A stretch of DNA of 48,949 bases, taken from the NCBI GenBank assembly GCA_014138645.1, contig JACJIB010000014.1:1-48949 (forward strand), given 5' to 3'. The position numbers and the translations under genes are program-made. The stretch is from Methylorubrum thiocyanatum (GTDB lineage Bacteria > Pseudomonadota > Alphaproteobacteria > Rhizobiales > Beijerinckiaceae). Positions 37,778 to 46,424 of this stretch are shown piece by piece. Numbering within the stretch: the stretch's first letter is position 1; every line of letters starts with the position of its first letter. The notes under the pieces are model-generated. The model did no database searches and was not told the DNA's origin. It saw only the letters and a program-made list of their open reading frames with translations.

Positions 37778-38820
37778 GCCCTTCCCCCGCGGTTCCGCAG
37801 GAGCAGCACGATCAGGAACGGCGCGCCGACGAGCGCCGTCACCACGCCGAGCTTCAGCTCAGGCCGGGTGGCGAGCAGGCGCACGCCGATGTCCGCCGCG
37901 AGCACCAGAACAGCACCGGCGAGCCCGCTCGGCAATAGGCCGGCACCGGGCCGGGCCCCGACGAGCGGACGCATCAGGTGCGGCACGACGAGGCCGACGA
38001 AGCCGATGGCGCCGGAGACCGCCACCCCGCTGCCGACGGCGAGCGCCGCGCCGGTGACGAGGCGCAGCCGGACCGAGACGAGACCGACCCCAAGGCTCGC
38101 CGCGGTGTCCTCGCCAAGGGTCAGCGCATCGAGGGCGGAACCGATCGAAAGCATCAGGCCCCAGCCGATCACCATCAACGGCAGGCACAAGACGACGTGG
38201 TCCAAGCTGCGGTCGGCCAGAGAACCCATCAGCCAGAACACGATCTCCAGGGCCGCGTAGGGGTTCGGGGACAGGTTGAGCGCCAGCGCGGTCAGGGCAC
38301 CGGCGAGGCTCGACAGGCCGACGCCGGCCAGGATCAGCCCCAGCGTGCTGCTGCCGCGCGCTGCGAGTGCGTTGAGGAGCAACGCCGCCACGCCCGCGCC
38401 GGCGATGCCGCCGAGCGGCAGGGCGAGGCTTAAGGAAGCAGCGAGGCCACCATAGAAGACGAGCACGGCGCCGAGCGCCGCGGCCGAGGAGATGCCGAGG
38501 ATGCCGGGATCGGCCAGCGGGTTGCGCAGGTAGCCCTGCATCGCCGCGCCGGTCAGGCCGAGACTGAACCCGACGAGCCCGCCCAGCAGTGCCCGCGGGA
38601 CGCGCAACTCCCACAACACCATGGCAGGCAACGTGGTCCGGCCCGCGACGAGATCCGCGAACGCGGCCGGCACGTCGAAGGGCGCGTAGCCGATCGCAAC
38701 CGAGGCAAGCGTCAAGGCGAGGGCGGCGAGGCCGAGGACAGCGATGACGACACGGCGGGCGCTCGGCGTGCCGAGGAGCCGCGCGGCAGGGCTTGCGATG
38801 GTCCGAACGGGCGCGTTCAT
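37774..38820 (-). CDS. btuC: cobalamin ABC transporter permease (FecCD/BtuC family)
   Basis: 348 residues from ATG 38820, overlapping the binding-protein gene by four bases; the open frame extends upstream only as shadow. About ten membrane helices. Family hallmarks: LRVPRALLGGLVGFSLGLTG, AAMQGYLRNPLADPGILGIS, and SGAIGFVGLVVPHLMRPLVG (the ATPase-coupling loop region). It forms the membrane channel dimer. Cobalamin is assigned from the riboswitch and BtuB-like receptor. Confidence 0.9.
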   Translation of the reverse strand: MNAPVRTIASPAARLLGTPSARRVVIAVLGLAALALTLASVAIGYAPFDVPAAFADLVAGRTTLPAMVLWELRVPRALLGGLVGFSLGLTGAAMQGYLRNPLADPGILGISSAAALGAVLVFYGGLAASLSLALPLGGIAGAGVAALLLNALAARGSSTLGLILAGVGLSSLAGALTALALNLSPNPYAALEIVFWLMGSLADRSLDHVVLCLPLMVIGWGLMLSIGSALDALTLGEDTAASLGVGLVSVRLRLVTGAALAVGSGVAVSGAIGFVGLVVPHLMRPLVGARPGAGLLPSGLAGAVLVLAADIGVRLLATRPELKLGVVTALVGAPFLIVLLLRNRGGRA

Positions 38821-39668
38821 GGCCAGGGCTCCCGCCCGTTCGCGGCCGCCGCGAGGCGCGCCACGACCTCGGCGACCTGGGGCCCCGGGCATGTCCAGAA
38901 GCGGTTCGGGATGGCGACCGTCCGATGCCCGCGCGCGAGCGCCCGGAAGACGGGATGGTGCAGGAGCGTGTCGGCGAGCGAGGGAAGGCCCGGCGCACCC
39001 TCGTCCACCACGATCAGGTCCACATCCGCGAGAACTGCCGCTTCGAGCGGCACCTGCCCGAACCGGTCGCGCCCGATCTCGGCCGCCACGTTGACGAGGC
39101 CGGCGGCACGGATGAGCGCGTCGCCGAGGCCCCCGAGTGCGACCGTGAAGGCGTTCGGCCGCATGACGAGGGCGCGCAAGGGACGGGTGGCCGGGGTAAC
39201 GGAGGCGAGCTTGGCGTCGAGGTCCGCGACCAGGGCCTCGCCCCGCTCTGGGTGCCCGAGCGCTCCCGCCACCTGCCGGATCTGGGTGCGCACGCCGTCG
39301 AGATCGGCCGGCACGACGAGTTCGAGCACCGGCGAGCCGACGCGCCGGAGCATGCCGACGGTTGCGCGCGTCGTGAAGGCGCCGGCGATGACGAGGTCGG
39401 GTCGGAGCGCGACGACCTCCTCGGTGAGGCCGCGGGTGATCGGCAGTCCGGCAGCCTCGGTCGCGACCGTCGATCCTCGTGGATCGCGGGCGAGATAGGT
39501 GACCGCCAGGACTTGGCCCCGGTCGGCCAGCCGCAGGACGAGCTCGTCCGCGCACAGGTTCATCGAGACCACGCGCACGGGCGTCTCGGCCGTGCCCGCG
39601 GCATGGGCCACGGGCACGGCGGCCAGGAGGGCCGAGAGAGCGAGGATAACCCACGACGGCATCGTCAC
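38817..39668 (-). CDS. btuF: periplasmic cobalamin-binding protein
   Basis: 283 residues with a signal peptide (MTMPSWVILALSALLAAVPV, cut after AHA-AG). BtuF/FhuD-type class III binding protein: VRVVSMNLCADELVLRLADR, VVALRPDLVIAGAFTT, a central helix with GGLGDALIRAAGLVNVA, and PLEAAVLADVDLIVVDEG. It starts one base past the btuB stop region and overlaps btuC by four. Expected role: carrying B12 from the TonB receptor to BtuCD. Confidence 0.88.
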   Translation of the reverse strand: MTMPSWVILALSALLAAVPVAHAAGTAETPVRVVSMNLCADELVLRLADRGQVLAVTYLARDPRGSTVATEAAGLPITRGLTEEVVALRPDLVIAGAFTTRATVGMLRRVGSPVLELVVPADLDGVRTQIRQVAGALGHPERGEALVADLDAKLASVTPATRPLRALVMRPNAFTVALGGLGDALIRAAGLVNVAAEIGRDRFGQVPLEAAVLADVDLIVVDEGAPGLPSLADTLLHHPVFRALARGHRTVAIPNRFWTCPGPQVAEVVARLAAAANGREPWP

Positions 39669-39669
39669 C

Positions 39670-41637
39670 TCAGAACGTGGCCAGGCGCACGCCGCCGTAG
39701 ACGGCGAGGCCGGGCCCCAGGAACCCGGTCGGGTTCTGGTAGCGTTGGTCGAACAGGTTATCGATGCGCGCGAACAACGTCGTCGTGTCCGACCAGACGT
39801 AGTTGGCCGAGAGGTTGACCAGGGTGAAGCCCGGGTTCTTCAGCCGCGTGATGGAAAAGTCCCGATTCCCGTCGACGAAGGAGCCAATGGAGATCAGCGT
39901 GCCGGTGAGCGTCAGGTTCGGCAGCGGCGTCCAAATGCCGGTGAGGCTGACCTTGTGGCGGGGACGCCGGAGCAGCTCTTGGTTGGCGACCTCGTCCTTC
40001 GTCACCGTGTTCGTGTAGTCGACCCAGGCGCTGAAGCTGTCGGTGAGCCTCACCGAGACGAAGCTCTCGGCGCCGTAGGCCACCGCCCGGCCGACGTTCA
40101 CGTTGGTCGAGTAGGTCGGGAAGTAGGCCGTCTGGATCAGGTTGCGGAAGTCGGTTTCGAAGTAGGTCGCACCAACCAGCACCCGCTCGCCGAGCGGCTG
40201 CTCGAAGCCGCCGTCGAACCCGAAGCTATCCTCGGGCCGCAGGTTCGGGTTTCCGAAGAAGCGGAAGCTCGGATAGTCCTGGTAGAGCTGGCTCAGGGTC
40301 GGCGGCTTGAAGCCGGTGCCGACGCTGCCCTTCAGGCGCGTCTCGGTGCCCGGAAGGATGTAGCTCGGCGCAACCCGGAAGGTGGTGGCGCCGCCGAACT
40401 GGTCGTTCGCGTCGTGACGGATGTTGGCCACGAGGAAGGCGCGGTCGGTAATGGCGGACTGGAATTCGGCGAAGCCACCGGTGTTGCCGTTCGCGCGGTT
40501 CAGCCCGGTTGTCTCGATGCGCTCATCCTCGCGCTGCGCCCCGAACAGCAGGAGGTTGCCGGGCGCAAGCTGCACGTCGCCGCGGTAGTCGAAGCGGGTC
40601 CGTTCGCCGAGGGTGGATGTCGGCGTCGGCGGCGCGAGCGGGTCGAGGGGGCCGGCGAAGAGGCGGTCGAAGCTGGCGTAATTGGCCCCGAACACGTTGT
40701 GGAAGCCCGGCACCGGCGTCCACTCGGCCTCGCCGCGCATGAGGAGTTGCTGCTGGTCGTTAAGGTTCCGGTACGGCAACGGCCGGTAGGGGAAGCCGCC
40801 GTCCGCTTGGTCGAGATAGGCGCTGTCGGAGAAGCGCAGCACGTAGTTCAGACGGAAGGTATCGCTGAGCTGCGCGCCGAGCTTGGTCGAGATCGTCTTG
40901 ATGTCGGTGAAGGCGGTCCGCAGCTGCACGCCGACCGGCAGGAGCCCGAAGGGCGTGACCGGCAGCGCGGCCTGGCGCAGGTGCTGGACGCTAACCGAGT
41001 AGTCGAAGATGCCCTCCGAGCCGGAGATGCGGCCGCCCTGGTTGGCGGTGCCGTAGGATCCGCCCTCGACGAAGGCGGTCGCCTTGGCCGGTCCCTCGCC
41101 GCGCTTCGTCACGAACGAGATCACGCCGCCGATCGCGTCCGCGCCGTAGAGGCCGCTCTGAGGACCGCGCAGCACCTCGATGCGGGATAGGTCATCGGTG
41201 AGAAGCTGGCTGAAGTCGAAGGCGCGGTTCGGGGTCGAGGGGTCGTTGACGTCGATGCCGTCGATCTGGACCTTCACGTGGTTCGAGTTGGTGCCGCGGA
41301 TGAAGACCGAGGTCTGGCCGCCCGCGCCGCCGGTGCGAACCACGTTGACGCCCGGCACCTGCTGCAGGGCGTCCGGCACCGTGCGGACCTGCTGGGCCTG
41401 AAGCAGGTCCGAGGTCAGCACCGTGACGCTGGAGCCCGTCTGTGTGACCGGTGTGGGCACGCCGGTGGCCGAGACCGAGATCTCGGCGAGCGAGACGGCG
41501 GCCTCGCCGCCGCGCGGCACGTCCGCGAAGGGCGCGGCGACCTGCTGGGCATGGGCTGCGGGCGTGGCGAGCAGGGCTGGGCCGGCGCAGGACAGCGCCA
41601 GCCTGCTCCGGAGAGCGGAACGAAGGGGATCGGGCAC
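39670..41637 (-). CDS. btuB: TonB-dependent outer-membrane cobalamin receptor, BtuB-like
   Basis: 655 residues from GTG 41637. Signal peptide (LRSRLALSCAGPALLATPAA, cut after AHA-QQ), TonB box region (EISVSATGVPTPV), plug domain (about 50-165: TVPDALQQVPGVNVVRTGGA, SVFIRGTNSNHVKVQIDGID, RIEVLRGPQSGLYGADAIGG), then a 22-strand barrel ending in a terminal aromatic (VRLATF). The plug's ligand loops resemble E. coli BtuB (about 594 residues mature). It is the first gene behind the cobalamin riboswitch, 134 bases downstream. Confidence 0.92.
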   Translation of the reverse strand: MPDPLRSALRSRLALSCAGPALLATPAAHAQQVAAPFADVPRGGEAAVSLAEISVSATGVPTPVTQTGSSVTVLTSDLLQAQQVRTVPDALQQVPGVNVVRTGGAGGQTSVFIRGTNSNHVKVQIDGIDVNDPSTPNRAFDFSQLLTDDLSRIEVLRGPQSGLYGADAIGGVISFVTKRGEGPAKATAFVEGGSYGTANQGGRISGSEGIFDYSVSVQHLRQAALPVTPFGLLPVGVQLRTAFTDIKTISTKLGAQLSDTFRLNYVLRFSDSAYLDQADGGFPYRPLPYRNLNDQQQLLMRGEAEWTPVPGFHNVFGANYASFDRLFAGPLDPLAPPTPTSTLGERTRFDYRGDVQLAPGNLLLFGAQREDERIETTGLNRANGNTGGFAEFQSAITDRAFLVANIRHDANDQFGGATTFRVAPSYILPGTETRLKGSVGTGFKPPTLSQLYQDYPSFRFFGNPNLRPEDSFGFDGGFEQPLGERVLVGATYFETDFRNLIQTAYFPTYSTNVNVGRAVAYGAESFVSVRLTDSFSAWVDYTNTVTKDEVANQELLRRPRHKVSLTGIWTPLPNLTLTGTLISIGSFVDGNRDFSITRLKNPGFTLVNLSANYVWSDTTTLFARIDNLFDQRYQNPTGFLGPGLAVYGGVRLATF

Positions 41638-41771
41638 GGAAGACAGGCCTCGGGCGACGGCAGTGGCACGTCACTGCGAACGAGGCCTCGGGCCGCACCT
41701 CCCCGCGGGACTGGCGCGCCTTCGACACCCGCCAGGACACCCCGCCCGACACGTTTCGCGTGTGACCACGA

Positions 41772-41950
41772 CTGACGGCAGGTCTCCTGGCTCGCGGGTC
41801 GCTGCCCTCTCACCGTCTTCCCGGGCGAGGCTGCCCAGTGACATGGTGGCGGAAGGCTCGCCGCTTACAGTTGCGGGGGCAGCCGCGGCATCGAGCTTGC
41901 GCCCTCACCGCGTTCCCTTTTGATCCCCGAAGGGAACCGTCCGGTCCTCC
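41772..41950 (-). promoter_or_regulatory. cobalamin (B12) riboswitch
   Basis: Read on the minus strand: GGTTCCC... and AAAAGGGAACGCGGTG form the first paired element; GCCGCGGCTGCCCCCGCAAC with TGTAAGCGGCGAGCC is the conserved B12-box core region; CCACCATGTCACTGGGCAGC and CCGGGAAGACGGTGAGAGGG follow; AGCCAGGAGACCTGCCGTC is the closing conserved box. All expected blocks occur in order over about 180 bases. It precedes btuB, so bound adenosylcobalamin should repress the uptake operon. Confidence 0.95.
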
Positions 41951-42061
41951 ATCCCATCGCAGCCGGGCACAGTCAATCACGCTGAAGCAGGCATCAGGCG
42001 CCTATTGCCGGAACGCTGCACCACCACGCTTTCGCTGCGCGTCGCCGTGGCGGTACGTTGA

Positions 42062-42742
42062 TCACGCAGAAGCGCGAGGACGGCTCGCATTCCTCTCGTT
42101 GCACCAAGCTACACCACCTTCCGAGACAGCTGCGAGAACGGCTGCTCCGACAGCCTCGCCGATCAGGGTATGAAGGCCAGCGAACCGGGCGGGTTCACCG
42201 GCTTGAGGAGCGGCGACGACGATGCAGTCTGTGCCGGTACCCGACACGACCTCTCCGTGTGGCCGGTAATCTAATGCGAGAACGGCGGCCGTTCTCGCCT
42301 GCGTGACAATCGAAATCGTCTCGATCAATGCCGCCTGCGAAAGGGCGCAGGATACGTGCACGAGTATGTTGATCGTGCCGAAGAGAGGAGGCGTCGATGC
42401 CTGCGAGCAGCCGACGCGCGTTGCGTTCCCGAGACCGACCGTTGTGAGGCAGGTCGCCGACACAGTCCCGGCCTCTGCCTGAGCAAGGTGATGACGTCGA
42501 ACGTCACGCGGCGTCATCAGGGCAATTGCGTCGCCGTGCCCTGCCGCCGCCATCCGTGTTTCCAGAAAGGCGAAGGGGTCGAGGTCTTACGGTAGGTCCG
42601 CGTCACGCACCTCCAACCAGGCAACCTTGCGGCCAACTTGGAAGCCGGGTCGAATCATCGCCCAGCTCAGCAGAGTCTGAGCTTCGTGAAACGCCGTGAC
42701 GAGGTAAGGCTGCTGGCAGGTGATGTGGAAGGGGAGCTTCAT
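42062..42742 (-). pseudogene. cbiZ: adenosylcobinamide amidohydrolase CbiZ, split by one in-frame stop
   Basis: The two halves are in the same frame. The N-terminal half reads MKLPFHITCQQPYLVTAFHE, then LLSWAMIRPGF and VAWLEVRDADLP, ending in TAA at 42587-42589. Directly after it the frame goes on DLDPFAFLETRMAAAGHGDA, IALMTPRDVRRH, SATCLTTVGLGNATRVG, FGTINILVHVS, LALDYRPHGEVVSGTGTDC. Together they make about 226 residues, the normal CbiZ size. CbiZ converts adenosylcobinamide to adenosylcobyric acid for salvage. A single base change (for example GAA or CAA to TAA) explains the stop. It lies upstream of the riboswitch on the same strand. Confidence 0.85.
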
Positions 42743-43050
42743 ACGACAGTCGGGTAGCGAACGGCTTAGCCTTCCTGTCAGCGCATCGGCCGGTGGGTCA
42801 GTCAAGCGCCGAGGTCACGTCCACCATCGAGATCGAAGCGGACCTTAGATGGCATTGCGCGGAGCGTCAGCTTGGGGTCAACAGCGTCGATTGCCGGCAC
42901 GCAGATGGGATGTCCGAGAGGGGTCGGGAGCAGCGATCCAAGCCGTCCGACGCCAATGTCGGCTTGTGTCGCAAAGAGCTGTCATTCGACGTTGGGTTCA
43001 GCGGCAGCATCGGGTTCCTCATAACGAGCTCCTCAACCCGGGAGCCTGTC
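42743..43050. other. region between cbiZ and the recombinase
   Basis: About 300 bases. The cbiZ frame is open a further 63 bases to TTG 42805 without recognisable homology. The rest should hold divergent promoters. No second riboswitch was found in front of cbiZ. Confidence 0.35.
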
Positions 43051-43680
43051 ATGCCCGAAGTTGTCACTGTTCCCACCAGCACACGTGTTCCCTGGAACCG
43101 CGGCCGTATCGTCGGACCCAAACCGCCGCTGAAGCCGAAGCACATTTGGGCTCTGCGCACGCGCCTCCAGCTCGCCAACCGCACGCGCGACCTTGCCCTG
43201 TTCAACCTTGCCGTCGACAGCAAGCTACGCGGGTGTGATCTCGTCCGCCTGCGCGTGAGCGACATTCATCTGGGTGACGCTGTGCGTCTCCGAGCAACCG
43301 TCTGCCAGCGCAAGACTGGCAGGCCGGTCCCGTTCGAGATCACCGAACCGACGCGCGAGGCTCTTAAGGCTTGGCTGACTGCGCGCAGGTTGAAAGCCGG
43401 CGACTGGCTGTTCCCGAGCCGCAGCCGACTCGGAGAGCATCTAACGACGCGGCATTACAGTCGGCTGGTAGATCGCTGGGTTGCCCTGATCGGCCTGGAC
43501 CCTTCGGCGTTCGGCACGCACAGCCTGCGCCGCACGAGGGTCGCGCTGGTCTATAAGCGCACCGGCAATATCCGAGCCTGCCAACTGCTCCTTGGCCATA
43601 CCAAGCTGGTGAGCACGGTTCGCTATCTCGGCATTGAGGTTGACGACGCGCTGATCCTCTCAGAGCAGACCGAAATCTGA
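43051..43680 (+). CDS. tyrosine-type site-specific recombinase (integrase)
   Basis: 209 residues from ATG 43051 (GGGAG upstream); the open frame extends further without support. Catalytic-domain layout: Arg I in DSKLRGCDLVRLRV, the Lys strand in CQRKTGRPVPFE, HSLRRTRVALVYK (H-x-x-R with Arg II), LLGHTKLVST and the nucleophile Tyr in TVRYLGIEVDDAL. There is only a short N-terminal part, so it is a small integrase of the kind common in Methylobacterium plasmids and islands. No attachment site or tRNA was seen beside it. Confidence 0.88.
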   Translation: MPEVVTVPTSTRVPWNRGRIVGPKPPLKPKHIWALRTRLQLANRTRDLALFNLAVDSKLRGCDLVRLRVSDIHLGDAVRLRATVCQRKTGRPVPFEITEPTREALKAWLTARRLKAGDWLFPSRSRLGEHLTTRHYSRLVDRWVALIGLDPSAFGTHSLRRTRVALVYKRTGNIRACQLLLGHTKLVSTVRYLGIEVDDALILSEQTEI

Positions 43681-43685
43681 ACCGG

Positions 43686-43712
43686 ACGCCGCGGTGGAAA
43701 TGGCCGCGGCGT
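43686..43712 (+). terminator. hairpin after the recombinase gene
   Basis: A perfect nine-base-pair stem (ACGCCGCGG with CCGCGGCGT) and a nine-base loop, five bases after the stop codon. No T run. Confidence 0.6.
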
Positions 43713-43809
43713 GCCAGCAGGATGGTCGCTCTCCAGGGTGCCGAATGACCCCGAGCAGTCATTTGCGCCGGTGCCGATTAAGGTCCGGATGAGCTGCGAA
43801 AGCGGTCTC

Positions 43810-43917
43810 TCAGTCGATGGCGGCGAGTCGCTGGTAGGTCTCGGCCAGGACTTATCGCGGGCCGAGACCGCTGGCGTAGGCCGCGCGCAGGGCGGAGATT
43901 GTCGGGAAGGAAGGCAC
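43810..43917 (-). pseudogene. amidase/allophanate-hydrolase N-terminal fragment
   Basis: From GTG 43917 (GAGGA upstream) the minus strand reads VPSFPTISALRAAYASGLGP R-stop, then in the same frame VLAETYQRLAAID-stop. This matches the start of amidase-signature enzymes, closest in feel to allophanate hydrolase (TIxALRAAYxxGxLxPxxLVxExYxRI). The Ser-cis-Ser-Lys catalytic part is absent. It sits right behind the alpha/beta hydrolase gene on the same strand, so it may have been the operon's last gene. Confidence 0.4.
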
Positions 43918-43940
43918 GGGTCCGTCCTCGTTCGTGCGTG

Positions 43941-44771
43941 TCACAGGCCCGCGAGGCGGGCGGCTTCTCGGGCGATGCGCCCGTCCGGCGCGGTCAGGGC
44001 GTCAAGCACCCGAAAATGGTCGGCTCCCGGCACGACGTGCAGGTCGCCAGCGAGGCCCAGCGCCCTGCGGGTAGCGTGGTAATCCTCGGATTGGCGGCAC
44101 AGCTCGGGTAGCTCGGCCCCGCCATAGATCACCGAGACGGGCAGCCCATCCGGGGCGAGGCTGCGGATGGGCGAGAGCTCGGCGACCTCCCCATCGGTGA
44201 GGCGCAGCGCGTCATTCAACGCGGTCCCGGCGATCGGTCCGAGATCGAAGATCCCGCTCACCGCCAGGGCGGCGTCGGCCGCGTCGGCGGCGAGCGTTGT
44301 CATCAGCGCTGCGAGATGGCCGCCGGCCGACCAGCCCGCGACGACGAGGCGCGAGGGTCCGATCTTCTGCCGCAGTAGGCGCAAAGCCGCCCCGACTTCC
44401 TCGGAGATCCGGGTGAGGCTTGCCTCCGGGGCCAGGGTGTATCCCACCAGCGCCACATCGAGGCCGAGGCCGAGCGGCCCCTCGGCCATGCAGGTGAAAT
44501 CTTCGCGGGCGTTGCGCTGCCAGTAGCCGCCGTGGATGAAGGCAAGGCAGGGCGCCCCCGCCGCGCCGCAGCGGTAGAGATCGAGGGCCTGCCGCGGGCC
44601 AGGGCCGTAGGCAAAGGTCTGTCCCGCCTTGCTCTCCCGGAAGGCAGCGCTGCGGGCGCGCCAACCCGCCACGAGAGCAGTGCTGTCCCGGACTGCCGCT
44701 GAATTGTCGTAGGCCCGGGTCAGCGAAGCGCGGTCGAGGTCGCGCCACGCCACGGCGTCGGTCGCGGCCAT
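43941..44771 (-). CDS. alpha/beta-hydrolase of the arylformamidase-like group, in an ABC operon
   Basis: 276 residues from ATG 44771, whose start overlaps the ABC ATPase stop (TGATG); the open frame upstream is shadow. Motifs: CLAFIHGGYWQ (HGGYW oxyanion motif typical of kynurenine formamidase and related esterases), nucleophile Ser in VAGWSAGGHLAAL, an Asp near SVIYGGAELPEL, and His in VPGADHFRVLD. N-terminus resembles this group too (LTRAYDNSAAV). The family cleaves N-formyl or carbamoyl-type amides and esters. It is probably the intracellular enzyme for whatever the ABC transporter imports. Confidence 0.85.
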   Translation of the reverse strand: MAATDAVAWRDLDRASLTRAYDNSAAVRDSTALVAGWRARSAAFRESKAGQTFAYGPGPRQALDLYRCGAAGAPCLAFIHGGYWQRNAREDFTCMAEGPLGLGLDVALVGYTLAPEASLTRISEEVGAALRLLRQKIGPSRLVVAGWSAGGHLAALMTTLAADAADAALAVSGIFDLGPIAGTALNDALRLTDGEVAELSPIRSLAPDGLPVSVIYGGAELPELCRQSEDYHATRRALGLAGDLHVVPGADHFRVLDALTAPDGRIAREAARLAGL

Positions 44772-45550
44772 CAGGCGGCTTTCGGCGCGTGGTGGCTGTG
44801 GAGCTGGGCCGACAGCATGCGGCGCAGATCGTTGAAAGCAGGACTCGACACGTCCCGGCGCCGCGGCAGGTCGACGGTGTGGACGGCCTCGATCCGGCCC
44901 GGCCCCGGCGACATCATCACGATCCGGTCGGCGAGGAAGATCGCCTCCTCGATGGCGTGGGTGACGAACAGCACGGTGAGGCCGGTCCGGGTCCAGAGGT
45001 CGAGGAGTTCGTCCTGGAGGCGCTCGCGGGTCATGGCGTCGAGGGCACCGAATGGCTCGTCCATAAGGACCATCTCGGCCTCGTTGGCGAGCACCCGGGC
45101 AATGGCCACGCGCTGCTTCATGCCACCCGAGAGCTGGTGCGGATAGGCGTCGGCGAAGCGGCCGAGACCGACCAGATCGATGTAGCGGCGCGCGGTCTCG
45201 CGAATCTCCGCCGCGGGGCGGCCCCGCGATTTGGGGCCGAAGCCGACATTGTCGCGTACGGAGAGCCAGGGGAAAAGGCCATAATCCTGGAAGACCATGC
45301 CGCGGCTCGGAGCGGGGCCGACGATCGGCTTGTCCCACATCAGGGCTTGGCCCGAACTCGGCGCCTCGAAGCCGGCGGCGATGCGTAGCAGGGTCGACTT
45401 CCCGCAGCCCGAGGCACCGAGCAGGCAGACGAACTCCCCCCGCTGGACGGTGAGGCCGGCGCCGCGCAGGGCCTCCGTCCGTCGGCCTTGCGCCGTGTAA
45501 GTCTTCGAGACGTCCCGGATCGTCAGAATGGGAACGGTGGGCTCAGCCAT
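44771..45550 (-). CDS. ABC importer ATP-binding protein (NrtD/SsuB/TauB type)
   Basis: 259 residues. Walker A LLGASGCGKSTLLRIA, Q-loop MVFQDYGLFPWLSV, intact signature LSGGMKQRVAIARVLA, Walker B MVLMDEPFGALDAMTR, H-loop LFVTHAIEEAIFLADR. It overlaps the permease by eight bases and the hydrolase by three. It belongs to the nitrate/sulfonate/taurine/pyrimidine-precursor class, which cannot be resolved further by sequence. Confidence 0.92.
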   Translation of the reverse strand: MAEPTVPILTIRDVSKTYTAQGRRTEALRGAGLTVQRGEFVCLLGASGCGKSTLLRIAAGFEAPSSGQALMWDKPIVGPAPSRGMVFQDYGLFPWLSVRDNVGFGPKSRGRPAAEIRETARRYIDLVGLGRFADAYPHQLSGGMKQRVAIARVLANEAEMVLMDEPFGALDAMTRERLQDELLDLWTRTGLTVLFVTHAIEEAIFLADRIVMMSPGPGRIEAVHTVDLPRRRDVSSPAFNDLRRMLSAQLHSHHAPKAA

Positions 45551-46424
45551 GGGATGGGCTCCACGAGAGGAGGCGGCGGCCGATGCGCATCACGATCCAG
45601 TCCGAGACGAAGCCGGCGACGCCGATCACGCCCATGCCGCAGATCACGATCTCGGTGCGCGAGAGTTGTCGTGCCTCCATGATGACGGCGCCGAGGCCGG
45701 TCTGGACGCCCGTCATCTCGCCGACCACGATCACCACCCAGGCGAAGCCCAGGCCGAGCCGCAGCCCGGTGAAGACCGAGGGGAGAGCGGCTGGCAGCAC
45801 CACCCGGATGAACTGGGCGGGACCCGTGCAGCCCAGCATCGCCGCTGCCTCGAACAGGCGCGGCTCCACCGAACGCACACCGAACACGGTATTGACGAGG
45901 ATCGGGTAGAAGGCACCCAGGAACACGAGGAAGAAGGCCGAGGTGGCTCCGAGCCCGAATAGAATCATGGCCAGCGGCAGCCACGCGGTGACAGGGATCG
46001 GGCGCAGGATCTGCAGCACGGGATCGAGGAGAGCCTGGACTAGAGGCACCCGCCCGATCATCAGCCCGAGCGGCAGGGCCGCCGCGGCGGCCAGCGCGAA
46101 GCCGCCATAGACCCGCGACAGCGAGGCCCAGAGATGGGTCCACAGGGTGGCGCTGAAGGCGTCGTCGTTGATACCGCCGAACGCCATGTCGCGCAGGGCC
46201 AGCCACACTTCAGCGGGAGGCGGGACGAGGCTGTAGGGCCTGTTCGCGGTAGTGAAGTGCCAGAGCGCGAGGGCCGCCAGCGGCACCACCAGCGCGAGGA
46301 CAGGGCCGCGCAAGCGGTCGAGAAGGTTGCGGAGCGGATCGTTCGGCCTTGGGCTCTGACCCTGAGCCGGCATGGCGGTCGGCAAGGCGGCGGGGAGGGC
46401 GGCGCCCTCGATCGCGGCGCTCAC
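45543..46424 (-). CDS. ABC importer permease (NrtB/SsuC type)
   Basis: 293 residues with a 40-residue polar leader and six membrane helices. The BPD-transport signature loop is present (FEAAAMLGCTGPAQFIRVVL then PAALPSVFTGLRLGLGFAWV; the EAA motif contacts the ATPase). It overlaps the binding-protein gene by four bases (ATGA). Partner of the genes on both sides. Confidence 0.92.
   Translation of the reverse strand: MSAAIEGAALPAALPTAMPAQGQSPRPNDPLRNLLDRLRGPVLALVVPLAALALWHFTTANRPYSLVPPPAEVWLALRDMAFGGINDDAFSATLWTHLWASLSRVYGGFALAAAAALPLGLMIGRVPLVQALLDPVLQILRPIPVTAWLPLAMILFGLGATSAFFLVFLGAFYPILVNTVFGVRSVEPRLFEAAAMLGCTGPAQFIRVVLPAALPSVFTGLRLGLGFAWVVIVVGEMTGVQTGLGAVIMEARQLSRTEIVICGMGVIGVAGFVSDWIVMRIGRRLLSWSPSHG

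Noticed and set aside
39499..41190. 563-residue plus-strand frame opposite btuB
   Set aside because: Shadow of the TonB receptor; no domain features.
29411..43070. Shared TGTCATGCCCGAAGT-like start of the frames at 29421 and 43051
   Set aside because: The similarity covers only about a dozen bases and the proteins diverge after MPEV; probably chance.
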